Of a stretch of 64,000 bases of DNA, positions 56,101-64,000 are shown piece after piece. The stretch comes from Gadus chalcogrammus (Eukaryota; Chordata; Actinopteri; Gadiformes; Gadidae), in the NCBI RefSeq assembly GCF_026213295.1, contig NC_079412.1:3179813-3243812 (forward strand), written 5' to 3'. The position numbers and the translations under genes were made by a program. The notes beneath the pieces are model-generated. The model had not been told where the DNA came from. It made no database searches and was given only the letters and a program-made list of their open reading frames with translations. Each line of letters starts with the position of its first letter. The first letter of the stretch is position 1.

Positions 56101-56975
56101 AAAGTCCCCAGAGATGATCATAAATGCCTCAGGGTGCTGTGTCTGCAGCCTTGCTGTGACGGAGTGTATCTTCTCACAGGCAGTGGCTGCGTCCGCTCTC
56201 GGAGGAATGTAAACACAGACGGTGATCACATGACTAAAATCCCTCGGCAGATAATATGGCCGCAGGCTAACAGCTAGCAGCTCGAGGTCCCGGCAACATG
56301 AGACTGTCTTTATGGAGATATGTCCTGGGTTACACCAGCGGTTGTTGACATACATGATGAGACCCCCACCTTTGCTTTTTCCGCTCGCTTTAGTGTCTCT
56401 GTCGGCTCTCACGGCAGTGAATCCCAGCAGGTCCACGTTAGCATCCGGTACAAGGTGGTTAAGCCATGTCTCCGTAAAGATGAACAAGCTGCTGTCACGG
56501 TAGATCCGTTGGTTGTTCAGCGCGGACCGCTCGTCAATCTTGTTCGGCAGCGAGTTCACATTCCCCATGATTACGGAGGGAATAGATGGTTTGTAGCGCC
56601 TACGATTATCCGCAAGCTCAGCCTTTATCTTAGCTCCAGCCTTGCAGCCCCTGGGTCTCCTCCTCAGCTCCGCTGGGATTGGGTGTCGTATCCCAGCCCG
56701 TCCGTTTGTTTGTTTGTTGTTTGTTTTGTCCGTTAGTCCGTTTGTTTGCAAAGCCAGTAGTTCCTCTCTTGAGTCAGTGAGAGAGCTGGCTCTTGGTTGC
56801 ATTTTTTGAAAAAATAAATAGAATAGAAGTATCTATAGTATATAGTATATAGTTTAGTATAGTACAGTATATATATTACACACACACTAAGTAGAAAGAA
56901 GTTAAAAAACGGGAGAGCTACTGGAGAGGCAGCCGTCTCCCACAGCGCCATGGCAACAAGAAGTGTCCCTTTTAT
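53165..56975 (-). mobile_element. Near-complete CR1/L2-group LINE in prdm9 intron 3
   Basis: The 3' end at the left has an (ATTAG)n pentamer tail (53170-53215) and GGCTTTATTGATCCTTTTGG, typical of this group. Coding frames run leftward from 56802 and the 5' UTR reaches about 56975. Its orientation is opposite to prdm9, which usually does less harm to host splicing. Internal AT and CA runs at 53595-53690 expand the 3' UTR. Confidence 0.85.
53855..56802 (-). pseudogene. CR1/L2-group LINE ORF2, four frame pieces
   Basis: Piece 1 (56802-56026): AP endonuclease, with GNVNSLPNKIDE, FIFTETWLN and IISGDFNHVTL. Piece 2 (56009-55431): end of endonuclease and linker, with GKSDHNLVHLQPLYIPL and NKPWVTQEVKAVLNKKK. 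Piece 3 (55461-54364): a Pro-rich linker encoded by a (GGT)n tract, then reverse transcriptase with LRKLQPRKAAGPDKVCPR, LDFSSAFNTIQP, STGAPQGTVLAPLLFTLY and the catalytic YADDTAIVG. Piece 4 (53855-54352): thumb, with YKYLGVWLDNKLDW and LRRLRSFNICSKLL. At least three indels break it, yet all domains are present, so the insertion is fairly young. Confidence 0.88.
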
Positions 56976-57375
56976 TGTCAGTTAGTAGGAGTTAGTAGCA
57001 TACCCTTACTTATAGTTAGTCAGATATAGTATGCAAGTTAGGTTTTATACTTCATTGGTTGTTAGTAGCTTATACTACCTTTTTAGTCAGTTAGTAGTCA
57101 GTAGGATACTTCCTTACTTAGATTCAGTAAGTAGTTATTTGGTTAAATATTAATTGATCGTAAGTCAGAAAGTTAAATACTAACTTATAGTAAGTTAATA
57201 GTAATAGGTTTTATACTGCCTTGGTTGTTAATAGCTTCTAAGCTACCTTTAAGTCAGTTAGTCATAGTTAATATAGTACGTCCTTACATATGGTCTGTTT
57301 GTTGTAGTAATAGGTCACATCCTAACTCATATAGTCAGTTGGTAATAGTTAGCAGGTTACATCCTAACCTAAAGC
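56976..57375. repeat. Right part of TAGT-rich degenerate minisatellite
   Basis: Irregular ~70-base units of TTAGTCAGTTAGTAG and GGTTTTATAC across prdm9 intron 3. Confidence 0.65.
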
Positions 57376-57387
57376 CAGTTATGTCAG

Positions 57388-57623
57388 CAGGTGCTCGAGT
57401 GTGGAAGCCACCAACAGTCAGACAGGGGTCTCTACAACAGCCCAGTACGTCAGATGCAGTTTCTGTACAGGTATAAAAGCACACATCACCTTCAGCAGCC
57501 TTACCATATCCTGTCCTCTATGGTACGAGACCTGCTTCATGTCCGTGTGACAGCAGACTCATGGATTAAGGGTATTAATTACACCAGCACGATGTATAAC
57601 CTTAGACGTATTGTTGCTAGGAG
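57388..57623 (+). CDS. prdm9: PRDM9 candidate exon(s) between SSXRD and PR domain
   Basis: After GTCAG (57387) an open frame runs to AGGAG|GTAAGG at 57623, ending two bases into a codon. The next exon supplies the missing base. The C-terminal part reads GINYTSTMYNLRRIVARR, which loosely resembles the MYSLRERK stretch before the PRDM9 zinc knuckle. A GT donor at 57471 and AG acceptor at 57495 could instead split it in two (57388-57470, 57496-57623), again with consistent phase. Weak similarity makes this the least certain prdm9 piece. Confidence 0.45.
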
Positions 57624-57906
57624 GTAAGGTACCTATTAGGGGTGTACGGTATAAACGGTGCTGAAGGTATACCGGTGTGAATTTGCGCTACGGTATGGAT
57701 TTTGACGTTACCGTGAGACCGGAGTGACCGGTAGACAATGTTGTGTGTAACGCGTAACAAAGTAAGTAATGCGTTAATACAGTTCCCTAACTACTTTTTC
57801 ATGTAAAAAGTAAAGTTACGAGCAACTACTGAAAATATGGTAACGAAACATAGTTCCTTTTTCAATTCGGCACCACGTTACTTTTCCCAGGGACAGATTG
57901 ACAGCG

Positions 57907-57958
57907 ATACTGCCTTCTCAGGCAGTATGCTATTGCATACTGCCTGAGAAGGCAGTAT
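57907..57958. repeat. Perfect 24-bp inverted repeat, 4-nt loop
   Basis: 57907-57930 and 57935-57958 are exact complements with loop TATT. Confidence 0.95.
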
Positions 57959-58104
57959 GCAAGCACGCAGCAAGCGCTCCTGCGTGCTCGCGCAATAGTC
58001 CCTTCACGAGCTCTCATTCCACAACGTACGAGACAGACGCTGGAAGCGTGAAGCCGTCGCTGCAATCAGACATTGCTTCCGCAGGCATTTTGAATGCCAG
58101 TGGT

Positions 58105-58295
58105 GGAACGAGCTGACAAACGTTGTCACTGTTTACCTGTTTAAGGACATGGTTCCCTTTCAAAATGTCGATAGAAAGGGCTTTAAAGAGATGGTCAAAA
58201 CACTCGATCCCAGGTACGCGTTTCCTGCCCACACACACTTCAGCCAAATTGAGATGCCAAAACTATACGGCAAGGTCCGCAAGCAAGTGGAGAAA
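58105..58295 (+). pseudogene. ZBED-type hAT transposase relic
   Basis: Encodes ELTNVVTVYLFKDMVPFQNV, KGFKEMVKTLDPRYAFPA and EMPKLYGKVRKQVEK, the dimerisation/DNA-binding segment just after the BED finger in hAT transposases. The remainder is deleted. Confidence 0.75.
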
Positions 58296-58775
58296 CAAAT
58301 CCATACTATTAAACATTAGTGTTTTTCAGAGATGGAAGTAACTTCAGAAAATAATTTAATTTTTTTGATGTGGTTTTGCTGCCTTTCCAGTATTTTTCCC
58401 CCTTCAGAGGCATTTATATCGAAATTAGAAGATAAAATTAACATACCGTGATATAATACCGTTACCGTCTATTCCTCAAATTATACCGTGACATACATTT
58501 TAGTCCATACCGTACAGCCCTAGTACCTACCCACATTAATAAAACAGTGAGTACTCCTAACTAGTCGTTCTGTCTGTCAGAGTCTCTCAGGGCGGGGCTG
58601 GAGTGACCAGGAGGTCTCTGGAGGGCCCACTCCTTCTCATCCAGAGATCGACCCCCCCGGAGGAGGAGTAGAGAGGGGCTCTGCAGTCCAGGAGGAGGTC
58701 TCATTGGGTTAGCTCTGATCCCACCACTGCTTCCCTGCAATAACACCTTTTTCTTTTTGTGCACGTATAGTCTGT

Positions 58776-58777
<2 letters not shown>

Positions 58778-58851
<74 letters not shown>

Positions 58852-58859
58852 TGTGTGTG

Positions 58860-58890
<31 letters not shown>
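58778..58890. repeat. (GT)n microsatellite, prdm9 intron
   Basis: About 55 GT units with two interruptions, ending ~48 bases before the next prdm9 exon. Confidence 0.95.
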
Positions 58891-58892
<2 letters not shown>

Positions 58893-58938
58893 AATCAGTT
58901 ATCCATGAACATATGAAGGGCTCAAGTGTTTATTCAAG

Positions 58939-59012
58939 AGAGACGAACCTGAGAAATGTTCTCAGAGTTAACTACCAAGAACCGGAAGTACCTAAGGATG
59001 ACGACTACTTCT
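58939..59012 (+). CDS. prdm9: PRDM9 exon before the zinc knuckle
   Basis: Encodes NLRNVLRVNYQEPEVPKDDD followed by YF, then the donor TTCT|GTAAGA one base into a codon. Mammalian PRDM9 has the same Glu-x-x-x-Pro-x-Asp-Asp-Asp-Tyr stretch directly before the zinc knuckle. The acceptor TTCAAG (58938) supplies one base that completes the Arg codon from 57623. A later acceptor (TTCTCAG, 58963) is also in phase and would give a shorter exon. Confidence 0.8.
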
Positions 59013-59176
59013 GTAAGAGGGCTCTCTGTCTCTGTCTCTGTCTCTCTCTCCCCATCTCTTTTTCCCCACCTCTTTTTCATTCAGAAAACCAATTTTTAAT
59101 CTTCCTGTTTCTGTCTATTTAATATAGATTTGTAGCTGAAGCTCTCTTGGACATAATAAATAAATGAACTCTCCAG

Positions 59177-59307
59177 TCTGTGATGAGTGTAGGACTTTCT
59201 TCCTCGAAGAGTGCGAGGTCCACGGTCCTATCGTCTTCGTGGCTGATCGCCCCGTTGCTGTCAGAGAGAAAGACCGAGCCAAAAAGACGCTGCCCGCTGG
59301 GTTTGAG
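59177..59307 (+). CDS. prdm9: PRDM9 zinc-knuckle exon
   Basis: After CTCCAG, two bases finish a Phe codon, then CDECRTFFLEECEVHGPIVF follows: Cys-x2-Cys-x7-Cys-x2-His, the zinc knuckle preceding the PR/SET domain. VADRPVAVREKDRAKKTLPA and GFE follow, ending at GAG|GTAGAT in phase 0. Human PRDM9 has the same spacing and the Leu-Pro-x-Gly-(Leu/Phe) ending. The exon is 131 nt and in perfect phase with both neighbours. Confidence 0.93.
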
Positions 59308-59479
59308 GTAGATGTCGTACTTTAACACAACAAAGTTCTCCCCGTCCAATGAGACGGTATAACATTCATTGTTTAATACATTTCCCAGCTAATGTATATA
59401 AAAACAGTAATGTGAACAGTTATATTGCCAAAGCAGATGGATATATCTCTCCCCCAATGGTTCTTCTTCCTGAATCGTG

Positions 59480-59895
59480 CTTTTCGTCTATCTCTCCCTC
59501 TCTCCCCCCATGTCCCTCTATCTGCCTCTCTTTGTGACTCCCTCTCTGAACTCCCCCCCCCTGTCCCAACCCCCTCTTTCCTTTCCTCCTCCCTCTTCCT
59601 GTCTAAATCTCTCTTTCTCACTTGTTTCCCAACTACACATCTCCATTCATTTCTTATCATATCTTATCTTCCTCTCCCCCCCTCCATCTCACCACCTCTC
59701 TTCCTCTCTCCATTCCTCTCACCTCTCTTTGTCTCTCCCTGCCTCATTCTCTACATCTCTCTTCTCCATGTGTCTCCATCTCGCTCTCCTCTACCTCTCT
59801 TGTATTCTATCTCTCCTCCCTCCTCCACCCCTCCCTCCCTCCCTCTATGTATTCCTCTCACTCTACGACTCTCCTCCTCTCTCCATCTCTGTCTC
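59480..59895. repeat. ~420-bp pyrimidine tract (CTCTCC-rich), prdm9 intron
   Basis: The + strand is more than 90 percent C/T by eye over about 400 bases, ending ten bases before the acceptor GGGTAG of the PR exon. The 171- and 179-codon frames across it are artefacts. Confidence 0.9.
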
Positions 59896-59906
59896 ATGTG
59901 GGGTAG

Positions 59907-60050
59907 ATCAGAGATTCTGGGATCCCTGGGGCCGGTCTAGGGGTGTTTTACTGTGGAGACGGTGGCCTTCCCATTGGAACACACTTTGGACCCTACGAAG
60001 GACACAGGACAGATGAAGAGGGAGCCCTGGAGAGTGGATACTCCTGGGAG
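59907..60050 (+). CDS. prdm9: PRDM9 PR/SET domain, main N-terminal exon
   Basis: Encodes IRDSGIPGAGLGVFYCGDGG, LPIGTHFGPYEGHRTDEEGA and LESGYSWE in 48 whole codons, phase 0 at both ends (GTAG acceptor, GAG|GTCAGT donor). Gly-Ile-Pro-x-Ala-Gly-Leu-Gly-Val and His-Phe-Gly-Pro-Tyr-Glu-Gly are the defining PR/SET motifs of PRDM9, which trimethylates histone H3 Lys4 and Lys36 in meiotic nuclei. No stop or indel is present. The later catalytic Tyr and the zinc-finger array are in exons outside the window. Confidence 0.95.
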
Positions 60051-60148
60051 GTCAGTGTGTTTGTATTCGTTTATTTTGATCTAGTCTTGTGTGTGTGCTT
60101 GTGTGAGTTTATTGGATGGCATAGAGTCTGATTAACACATTTCTCCAG

Positions 60149-60213
60149 ATCTACAAGAGCAGACACAATGATTACATTGATGCAAAGAGAGAGACACTTT
60201 CTAACTGGATGAG
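60149..60213 (+). CDS. prdm9: PRDM9 PR/SET domain, next exon
   Basis: Encodes IYKSRHNDYIDAKRETLSNW and M, then AG|GTAGGA. This aligns with the PRDM9 segment ending Tyr-Val-Asp...Asn-Trp-Met-Arg. 65 nt, entered in phase 0 and left in phase 2. The following exon (Tyr-Val-Asn-Cys-Ala-Arg in the family) is not found in 60214-64000, because a large hAT element starts 12 bases into the intron. Confidence 0.93.
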
Positions 60214-60225
60214 GTAGGACCCTAT

Positions 60226-63045
60226 TAGAGGTCGACCGATATGGGTTTTTCTATAACCGATGCCGATGCCGATACTTAGAGGTCAGGGTCAACCGATAGC
60301 CGATATGGGCTGCCGATTTTTTTGGGCCGATTTTTAGGGCCGATATCTAAAAGTTTTCCCATTAGTTTGCATGCTAAAGCGTCACACTAATAATAAGTAG
60401 ATGCACACAATTTGTTTTAACATCTTTTAACATTTATTGAACTCTGACTTGAACCATACATACCAGTTTTGTGTTAACTGAAATATTCATTTAAAGAAAA
60501 ATTAAATAAATATTTTATATATATAAATTAACTTGGAAAATATAAAAATAAATTAACTTGGAAAATATAAAAATATGTTACATAAAAAATAAACAGTAGT
60601 ACTGCAAACACACTAGCAACCAGCAACAAAATGAAAATGACATTTGACACAGTTTAAAGTGCATGTGTATATAAAACAGAACATAAAACATGCAAAACAA
60701 ACATTTGTATATAAAACAGAATATAATTTGTATATAAAACAGAACCTCAAGTAAAAAACTGAGCAGCATAAAACAGCTTCCCTGAGTTTTTAAGAAAATG
60801 TATGAAAACATTGAAGAAGTTTTAAAGGAAATTATTGTAAACATGCAGTGCCTGAGTCTTCCTCACTTCTGAAAGTACTTTCAGTACTCCCAGTTTAAGA
60901 ACCGTAAGTTGTCATGCAGGAAACACAACTGTTCAGCATGTTCTCCAGTTAGTCTGCTTCTTTTATCATCATAAATATTCCCAATGACACTAAAAACTCT
61001 CTCACTAGGAACAGAGGATGGGGGTGGACAGAGGAATTTTCTAGCCAGTTGTGCAAGTAGGTGTAGGCGGGATGTGTTCTGTTTCCACCATTCCAGTGGC
61101 TGACCAGTCTGTCTGTCAATCAAAGGCTCACGGAGGTACTGCTTCAGCTGCTCAGAGATGTGATGCTCATCATCAGTCTCCTCAGCAGTACTTCCATGAG
61201 GCCCTAAGATGTTGGCATACATCTGTTCGAGAGCACTGGAGGCACCAGGTGATTCTTCCTCTCCCACCCTTCTCTGTTTCGGATCTGGTCCTTGGTCTTC
61301 CGTGGTGGCTATGTTCAGTTGCTCAGACACAATGGCATGCTCTTCTTTAATCCACTGTTTTGCCTTGGCCAGTGTGTCCAAGCCAAAGACATGATTCTTG
61401 TAGCGAGGATCCAGCAGCGTTGCTAAAACCAAACATTTGGTCTCCTCGATTTTTGCGAACCTTTTCTCCAAACTTTGCAGCATCGTCTCCCTCAGAGTTT
61501 TTATGCCCCTTGTGTTAGGACCCTCTGACTGAAGCAACATTTTCAGCACTGCAATGCTTGGGATGACACTGGAGATGGAAGAATCTGACCTGCTGATCTC
61601 GAGGGTAACTTCCTCAACTGGTTCCAGTGTGTCAATCAAATTGGCAATGATGTCCCATTGATCTGCTGTTGGAGTAGCAAATTTTCCATATTCTCCAGCA
61701 TAGATGTTCACAGCGCGTTTCTGCTCCAGCATCCTCTGCATCATGTGGAGTGTTGAGTTCCAGCGAGTGGGTTCAGACTGAATGAGACTGTGCTGGGGAA
61801 GTCCAAGTTCTTTTTGAATATCTTTCAGATGCTGCTTTGCCAGCACGGAGTGGTTGAAATGTTTGGCTATGGTCTTTAACTTGGCATTAACGTCCAGCAC
61901 CACTCGCTGACTGTTGATCCCATTGTTCACCACAAGCTGTATAGTGTGTGCACTGCAGCTGAGATCAGGTACGTCTGTCAGTCTGAGGCCTTTTACCATG
62001 TTAGCACCACTGTCACGGAGCACTAGCACAACTCTGTCATGGCTGATGTCCCAGTGCTTCAGCATGCTGATGAACATGTTGCTGATGTACTCCCCAGTGT
62101 GGGAGCCAGACATTGCCTTGGCATTTAGGATGACTTGTTTCCTTTCCCAGTTGTCATCAATGAAATGACATGTTAGACTCATCAGTGCTTCAGTGTCCCC
62201 TGACCAACAGTCTGTTGTGAAAGACAAAAAAGGGCCAGCATCCTCTGCAATGAGTGTTTTTATTTTCTTCTCCACTTTCGTAATGATACCATCTAGAACA
62301 TCAGTGCGGTAGTGCTTCTCAGTTTTTAGTTTGTATCTGGGCTCCATTGCAGCCACCAGCCTCTGAAAACCAATACCTGAGACAAATGAAAACGGCTGAT
62401 TATCTGTGGCAATCATTTCTGTAACTAAAGTGTCAAGTTTTTTTGACCTGGGATCTGAATTCTGCCATTTACGTTGGGCATCAAACATGTCCATTATCGT
62501 CTGAGATACGTTGGCTGAGGCAGCTGCTTCTTCTTTTTCCTTTTGTGCATCTTTGTAAGCTTGGAGGTGGTGGCACCTCAGGTGACTCCACAAATTTGTG
62601 GTGTTTTTCTTTTTACCTTTTTGAGACCCCAAGCTCACCAGTCCATTGCAGATATTGCACTTGCCTTTCCCTGGTGTTGGCTCTGTGAAATGCTGCCACA
62701 CTGGATTTGATTTTTGTTCTGCCATCAGACAGCAATTTCTACACAGAAGAAACAGACATCCTCAAGTCAGTGTACAACTCCAATATTCTATTCACATTAA
62801 AACAATTACACACTAATTTAGAAAAATGCGTAAAAGAAACAAAACCTTCCCTTATGTGTTGTTTTTGTTTTTAACCTTTTGCTTTTAAAACCAAATTACC
62901 ATAATCTAGCAGTAATCACACAAATACATAAATAACAAAATAACTCATGATGCACAGACTTGCAAGGGCAATGCTAAACCCTTTGTGATTTCTCACATTC
63001 TTGTCTATTAACGTTATACTACTTTACTGTGGACGTAGGCTATAT
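60226..63045 (-). mobile_element. ZBED-type hAT transposon (right end not seen)
   Basis: The left end reads TAGAGGTCGACCGATATGGG at 60226, followed by repeated CCGATGCCGATA and GGGCCGAT units typical of this fish hAT family. The predicted 8-bp flank GACCCTAT (60218-60225) was not found again before 64000, so the far end is outside the window or lost. 60226-60880 is the 3' non-coding part (AT-rich, repeated ATATAAAACAGAA). Confidence 0.8.
60881..62725 (-). CDS. Intact ZBED-type hAT transposase, 614 aa
   Basis: Uninterrupted frame. The BED zinc finger is at residues ~8-55: VWQHFTEPTPGKGKCNICNG, then LWSHLRCHH (Cys2-His2). An N-terminal DNA-binding/dimerisation stretch follows. The RNase H-like core starts with FTTDCWSG (first Asp, ~170), then VLRDSGANMVKG (second Asp, ~240) and CSAHTIQLVV. 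EPTRWNSTLHMMQRM and LLDPRYKN are conserved in the insertion domain. The C-terminal hAT dimerisation motif is EWWKQN...HLLAQLARKFLCPP...PSSVPSERVFS, whose Glu region includes the third catalytic acidic residue. Full length and without stops, so possibly active or recently so. It lies antisense within a prdm9 intron. Confidence 0.92.
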   Translation of the reverse strand: MAEQKSNPVWQHFTEPTPGKGKCNICNGLVSLGSQKGKKKNTTNLWSHLRCHHLQAYKDAQKEKEEAAASANVSQTIMDMFDAQRKWQNSDPRSKKLDTLVTEMIATDNQPFSFVSGIGFQRLVAAMEPRYKLKTEKHYRTDVLDGIITKVEKKIKTLIAEDAGPFLSFTTDCWSGDTEALMSLTCHFIDDNWERKQVILNAKAMSGSHTGEYISNMFISMLKHWDISHDRVVLVLRDSGANMVKGLRLTDVPDLSCSAHTIQLVVNNGINSQRVVLDVNAKLKTIAKHFNHSVLAKQHLKDIQKELGLPQHSLIQSEPTRWNSTLHMMQRMLEQKRAVNIYAGEYGKFATPTADQWDIIANLIDTLEPVEEVTLEISRSDSSISSVIPSIAVLKMLLQSEGPNTRGIKTLRETMLQSLEKRFAKIEETKCLVLATLLDPRYKNHVFGLDTLAKAKQWIKEEHAIVSEQLNIATTEDQGPDPKQRRVGEEESPGASSALEQMYANILGPHGSTAEETDDEHHISEQLKQYLREPLIDRQTGQPLEWWKQNTSRLHLLAQLARKFLCPPPSSVPSERVFSVIGNIYDDKRSRLTGEHAEQLCFLHDNLRFLNWEY

Positions 63046-63048
63046 ACA

Positions 63049-63331
63049 GTAGGGTGACCAGATTTGAGTTTGTGAAAAAGAGGACACTTCGTCGCGGGGG
63101 GGGGGGGGGGGGGGGGGGGGGCGAGGCGAAAACAGGGGTATTTTTTCTTTAGTTCGTCCGTGAACTTACATTTACGTTTAGGCATGGCTGCAGATGTAAT
63201 GTGCTGTTGTAAACAGAGTGGAAGCGGCAAGGTGCTCAATGTTGCCAGATTGGAAATGGCAAAGTAACGTACCAAAGGCTCAAAATGGTCGTATTTGGAG
63301 GATAATTATAGTGGCTCTGGCAACCCTGAGA
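63049..63331. mobile_element. MITE with TAGGGTGACCAGA / TCTGGCAACCCTGA ends
   Basis: The termini are imperfect inverted repeats (AGGGTGACCAGA against AGGGTTGCCAGA). It contains a 26-base guanine run (63096-63121). No coding. Confidence 0.6.
63096..63121 (+). repeat. Poly-G run, 26 bases
   Basis: Uninterrupted guanines, a likely G-quadruplex former and a probable source of sequencing-length error. Confidence 0.9.
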
Positions 63332-63354
63332 TCGGTCGCCCAATGACAGACTCT

Positions 63355-63908
63355 AGCTGTGTTCGAAATCGTTCCCTATCATGGATGTAGTGCACTAAAT
63401 AGGGTGCACGCCATTTTGTAGGGTGTTCGAATTTTCAGTGGTCCACTATATAGGGCACTATATAGTGGACTTAAAATAGGGTACATACGATGTTCCCTAC
63501 ATGTTACTCCCGTATACCACAATGCAATGCCGTCGCGTTTTTCCGGAGGAGAAGAAGAAGCTGAATAACCGCGAAAACGAATACATTTAATGATGGAGTC
63601 TCCGGCTTTCGTTATTTCAACAATTTATTTGGGATTTAACATAGAATATTTAACATTCATGCAGATGTTAAATATGCATCAATACAACCTCCAGATTTCC
63701 TCGTGAGTGCCTGGTTTGTTTACATGATGTGGGCGCATCTGTCTGCGTCACACAAATGCCCGGCGCATTTACTGACGCAAATGACGTTTAGAAATGTTCA
63801 GCGTAGTGTCCGAATTCTCGTTCCCTATTCCCTATATAGTGCACTATATTATGTACACTAGATAGGGAATAGGGAACGAGTGTATAGGGAACGATTTCGA
63901 ACACAGCT
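63355..63908. mobile_element. Harbinger-like MITE, 554 bp, 25-bp perfect TIRs
   Basis: AGCTGTGTTCGAAATCGTTC at the left end is mirrored exactly at the right, followed inward by CCTAT. TCT flanks both sides (63352-63354, 63909-63911). Interior CACTATATAGGGCACTATAT-type units are self-complementary. Confidence 0.8.
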
Positions 63909-64000
63909 TCTCTCTACAGTCAGCTCGCGCAAGAAGGTGGAACGTAAGGGAGATACCATTTCCAGAACTTGGAAGGCCGTAATAACCATAGACATATACA

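Larger units (their letters stand above)
57637..58522. mobile_element. hAT element 13 bases after a prdm9 donor
   Basis: The ends TAGGGGTGTACGGTAT and ATACCGTACAGCCCTA are inverted. The 8-bp flanks GTACCTAT (57629-57636) and GTACCTAC (58523-58530) differ at one base. It carries a ZBED-type transposase relic (58105-58295) and a perfect 24-bp hairpin. Confidence 0.85.

Noticed and set aside
59425..60016. 171- and 179-codon Ser/Leu/Pro-rich frames
   Set aside because: They are translations of the intronic CT tract; only the PR-exon part in the correct frame is real.
62725..64000. Next prdm9 exon (Tyr-Val-Asn-Cys-Ala-Arg region)
   Set aside because: Searched by eye on the + strand from 60214 to 64000; only transposon and MITE sequence was seen, so the exon must be further right.

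Overview
The window is vertebrate nuclear DNA, almost certainly from a teleost fish. Genes have GT-AG introns, there are no bacterial-style gene clusters, and the repeats are ones common in fish: RTE/Rex3-type and CR1/L2-type LINEs, hAT and THAP/YqaJ (ISL2EU-type) transposons, Harbinger-like MITEs, a tRNA-derived SINE and long (AC)n tracts. The species cannot be fixed from the sequence. There is one 100-base assembly gap (27473-27572).

Layout. 1-12.3 kb is a TE patchwork: a 2.8-kb giant palindrome (319-3124), a MITE holding a solo LTR (3819-4667), a second solo LTR (5399-5664), a hAT element with an exact 8-bp target duplication (7685-9472), then two 3' exons of a DUF4806-type gene (10715-11329). 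13.1-27.5 kb is a ~193-bp satellite with dimer, trimer and ~24-monomer higher-order structure. It is interrupted by a 1.2-kb CACTGG-ended transposon carrying a SINE, and it runs into the gap. 27.6-32 kb is a rearranged element with long inverted repeats and opposed fragments of an integrase-like (rve) gene. 33.8-38.8 kb is a LINE with a restriction-like endonuclease, seated between (AC)n tracts and split by a 3.4-kb foldback-type transposon with ~0.95-kb inverted repeats. 40-49 kb holds palindromic and RNase-H LINE repeats, a decayed ISL2EU-type transposon with two converging genes, and a full-length Rex3-like LINE inserted in it.

The important host locus is 52.1-60.2 kb on the + strand: the 5' part of a prdm9 gene. 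Exons encode a KRAB-like box, an SSXRD-like segment, the zinc knuckle and the first half of the PR/SET domain, with matching splice phases at nearly every junction. It is therefore the long, KRAB-bearing form of PRDM9, the histone H3 methyltransferase linked to meiotic recombination hotspots. Its remaining PR exons and zinc fingers lie beyond the window. The introns are heavily loaded: a (GT)n tract ends exactly at one acceptor, a 3.8-kb LINE fills one intron, a ~420-bp pyrimidine tract precedes the main PR exon, and two different hAT elements sit 12-13 bases after splice donors. One of these (from 60226) has an intact 614-aa transposase.

Most other open frames are simple-sequence translations or antisense shadows. 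Apart from prdm9, the hAT transposase and possibly the DUF4806 exons, the coding sequences are broken mobile-element genes.
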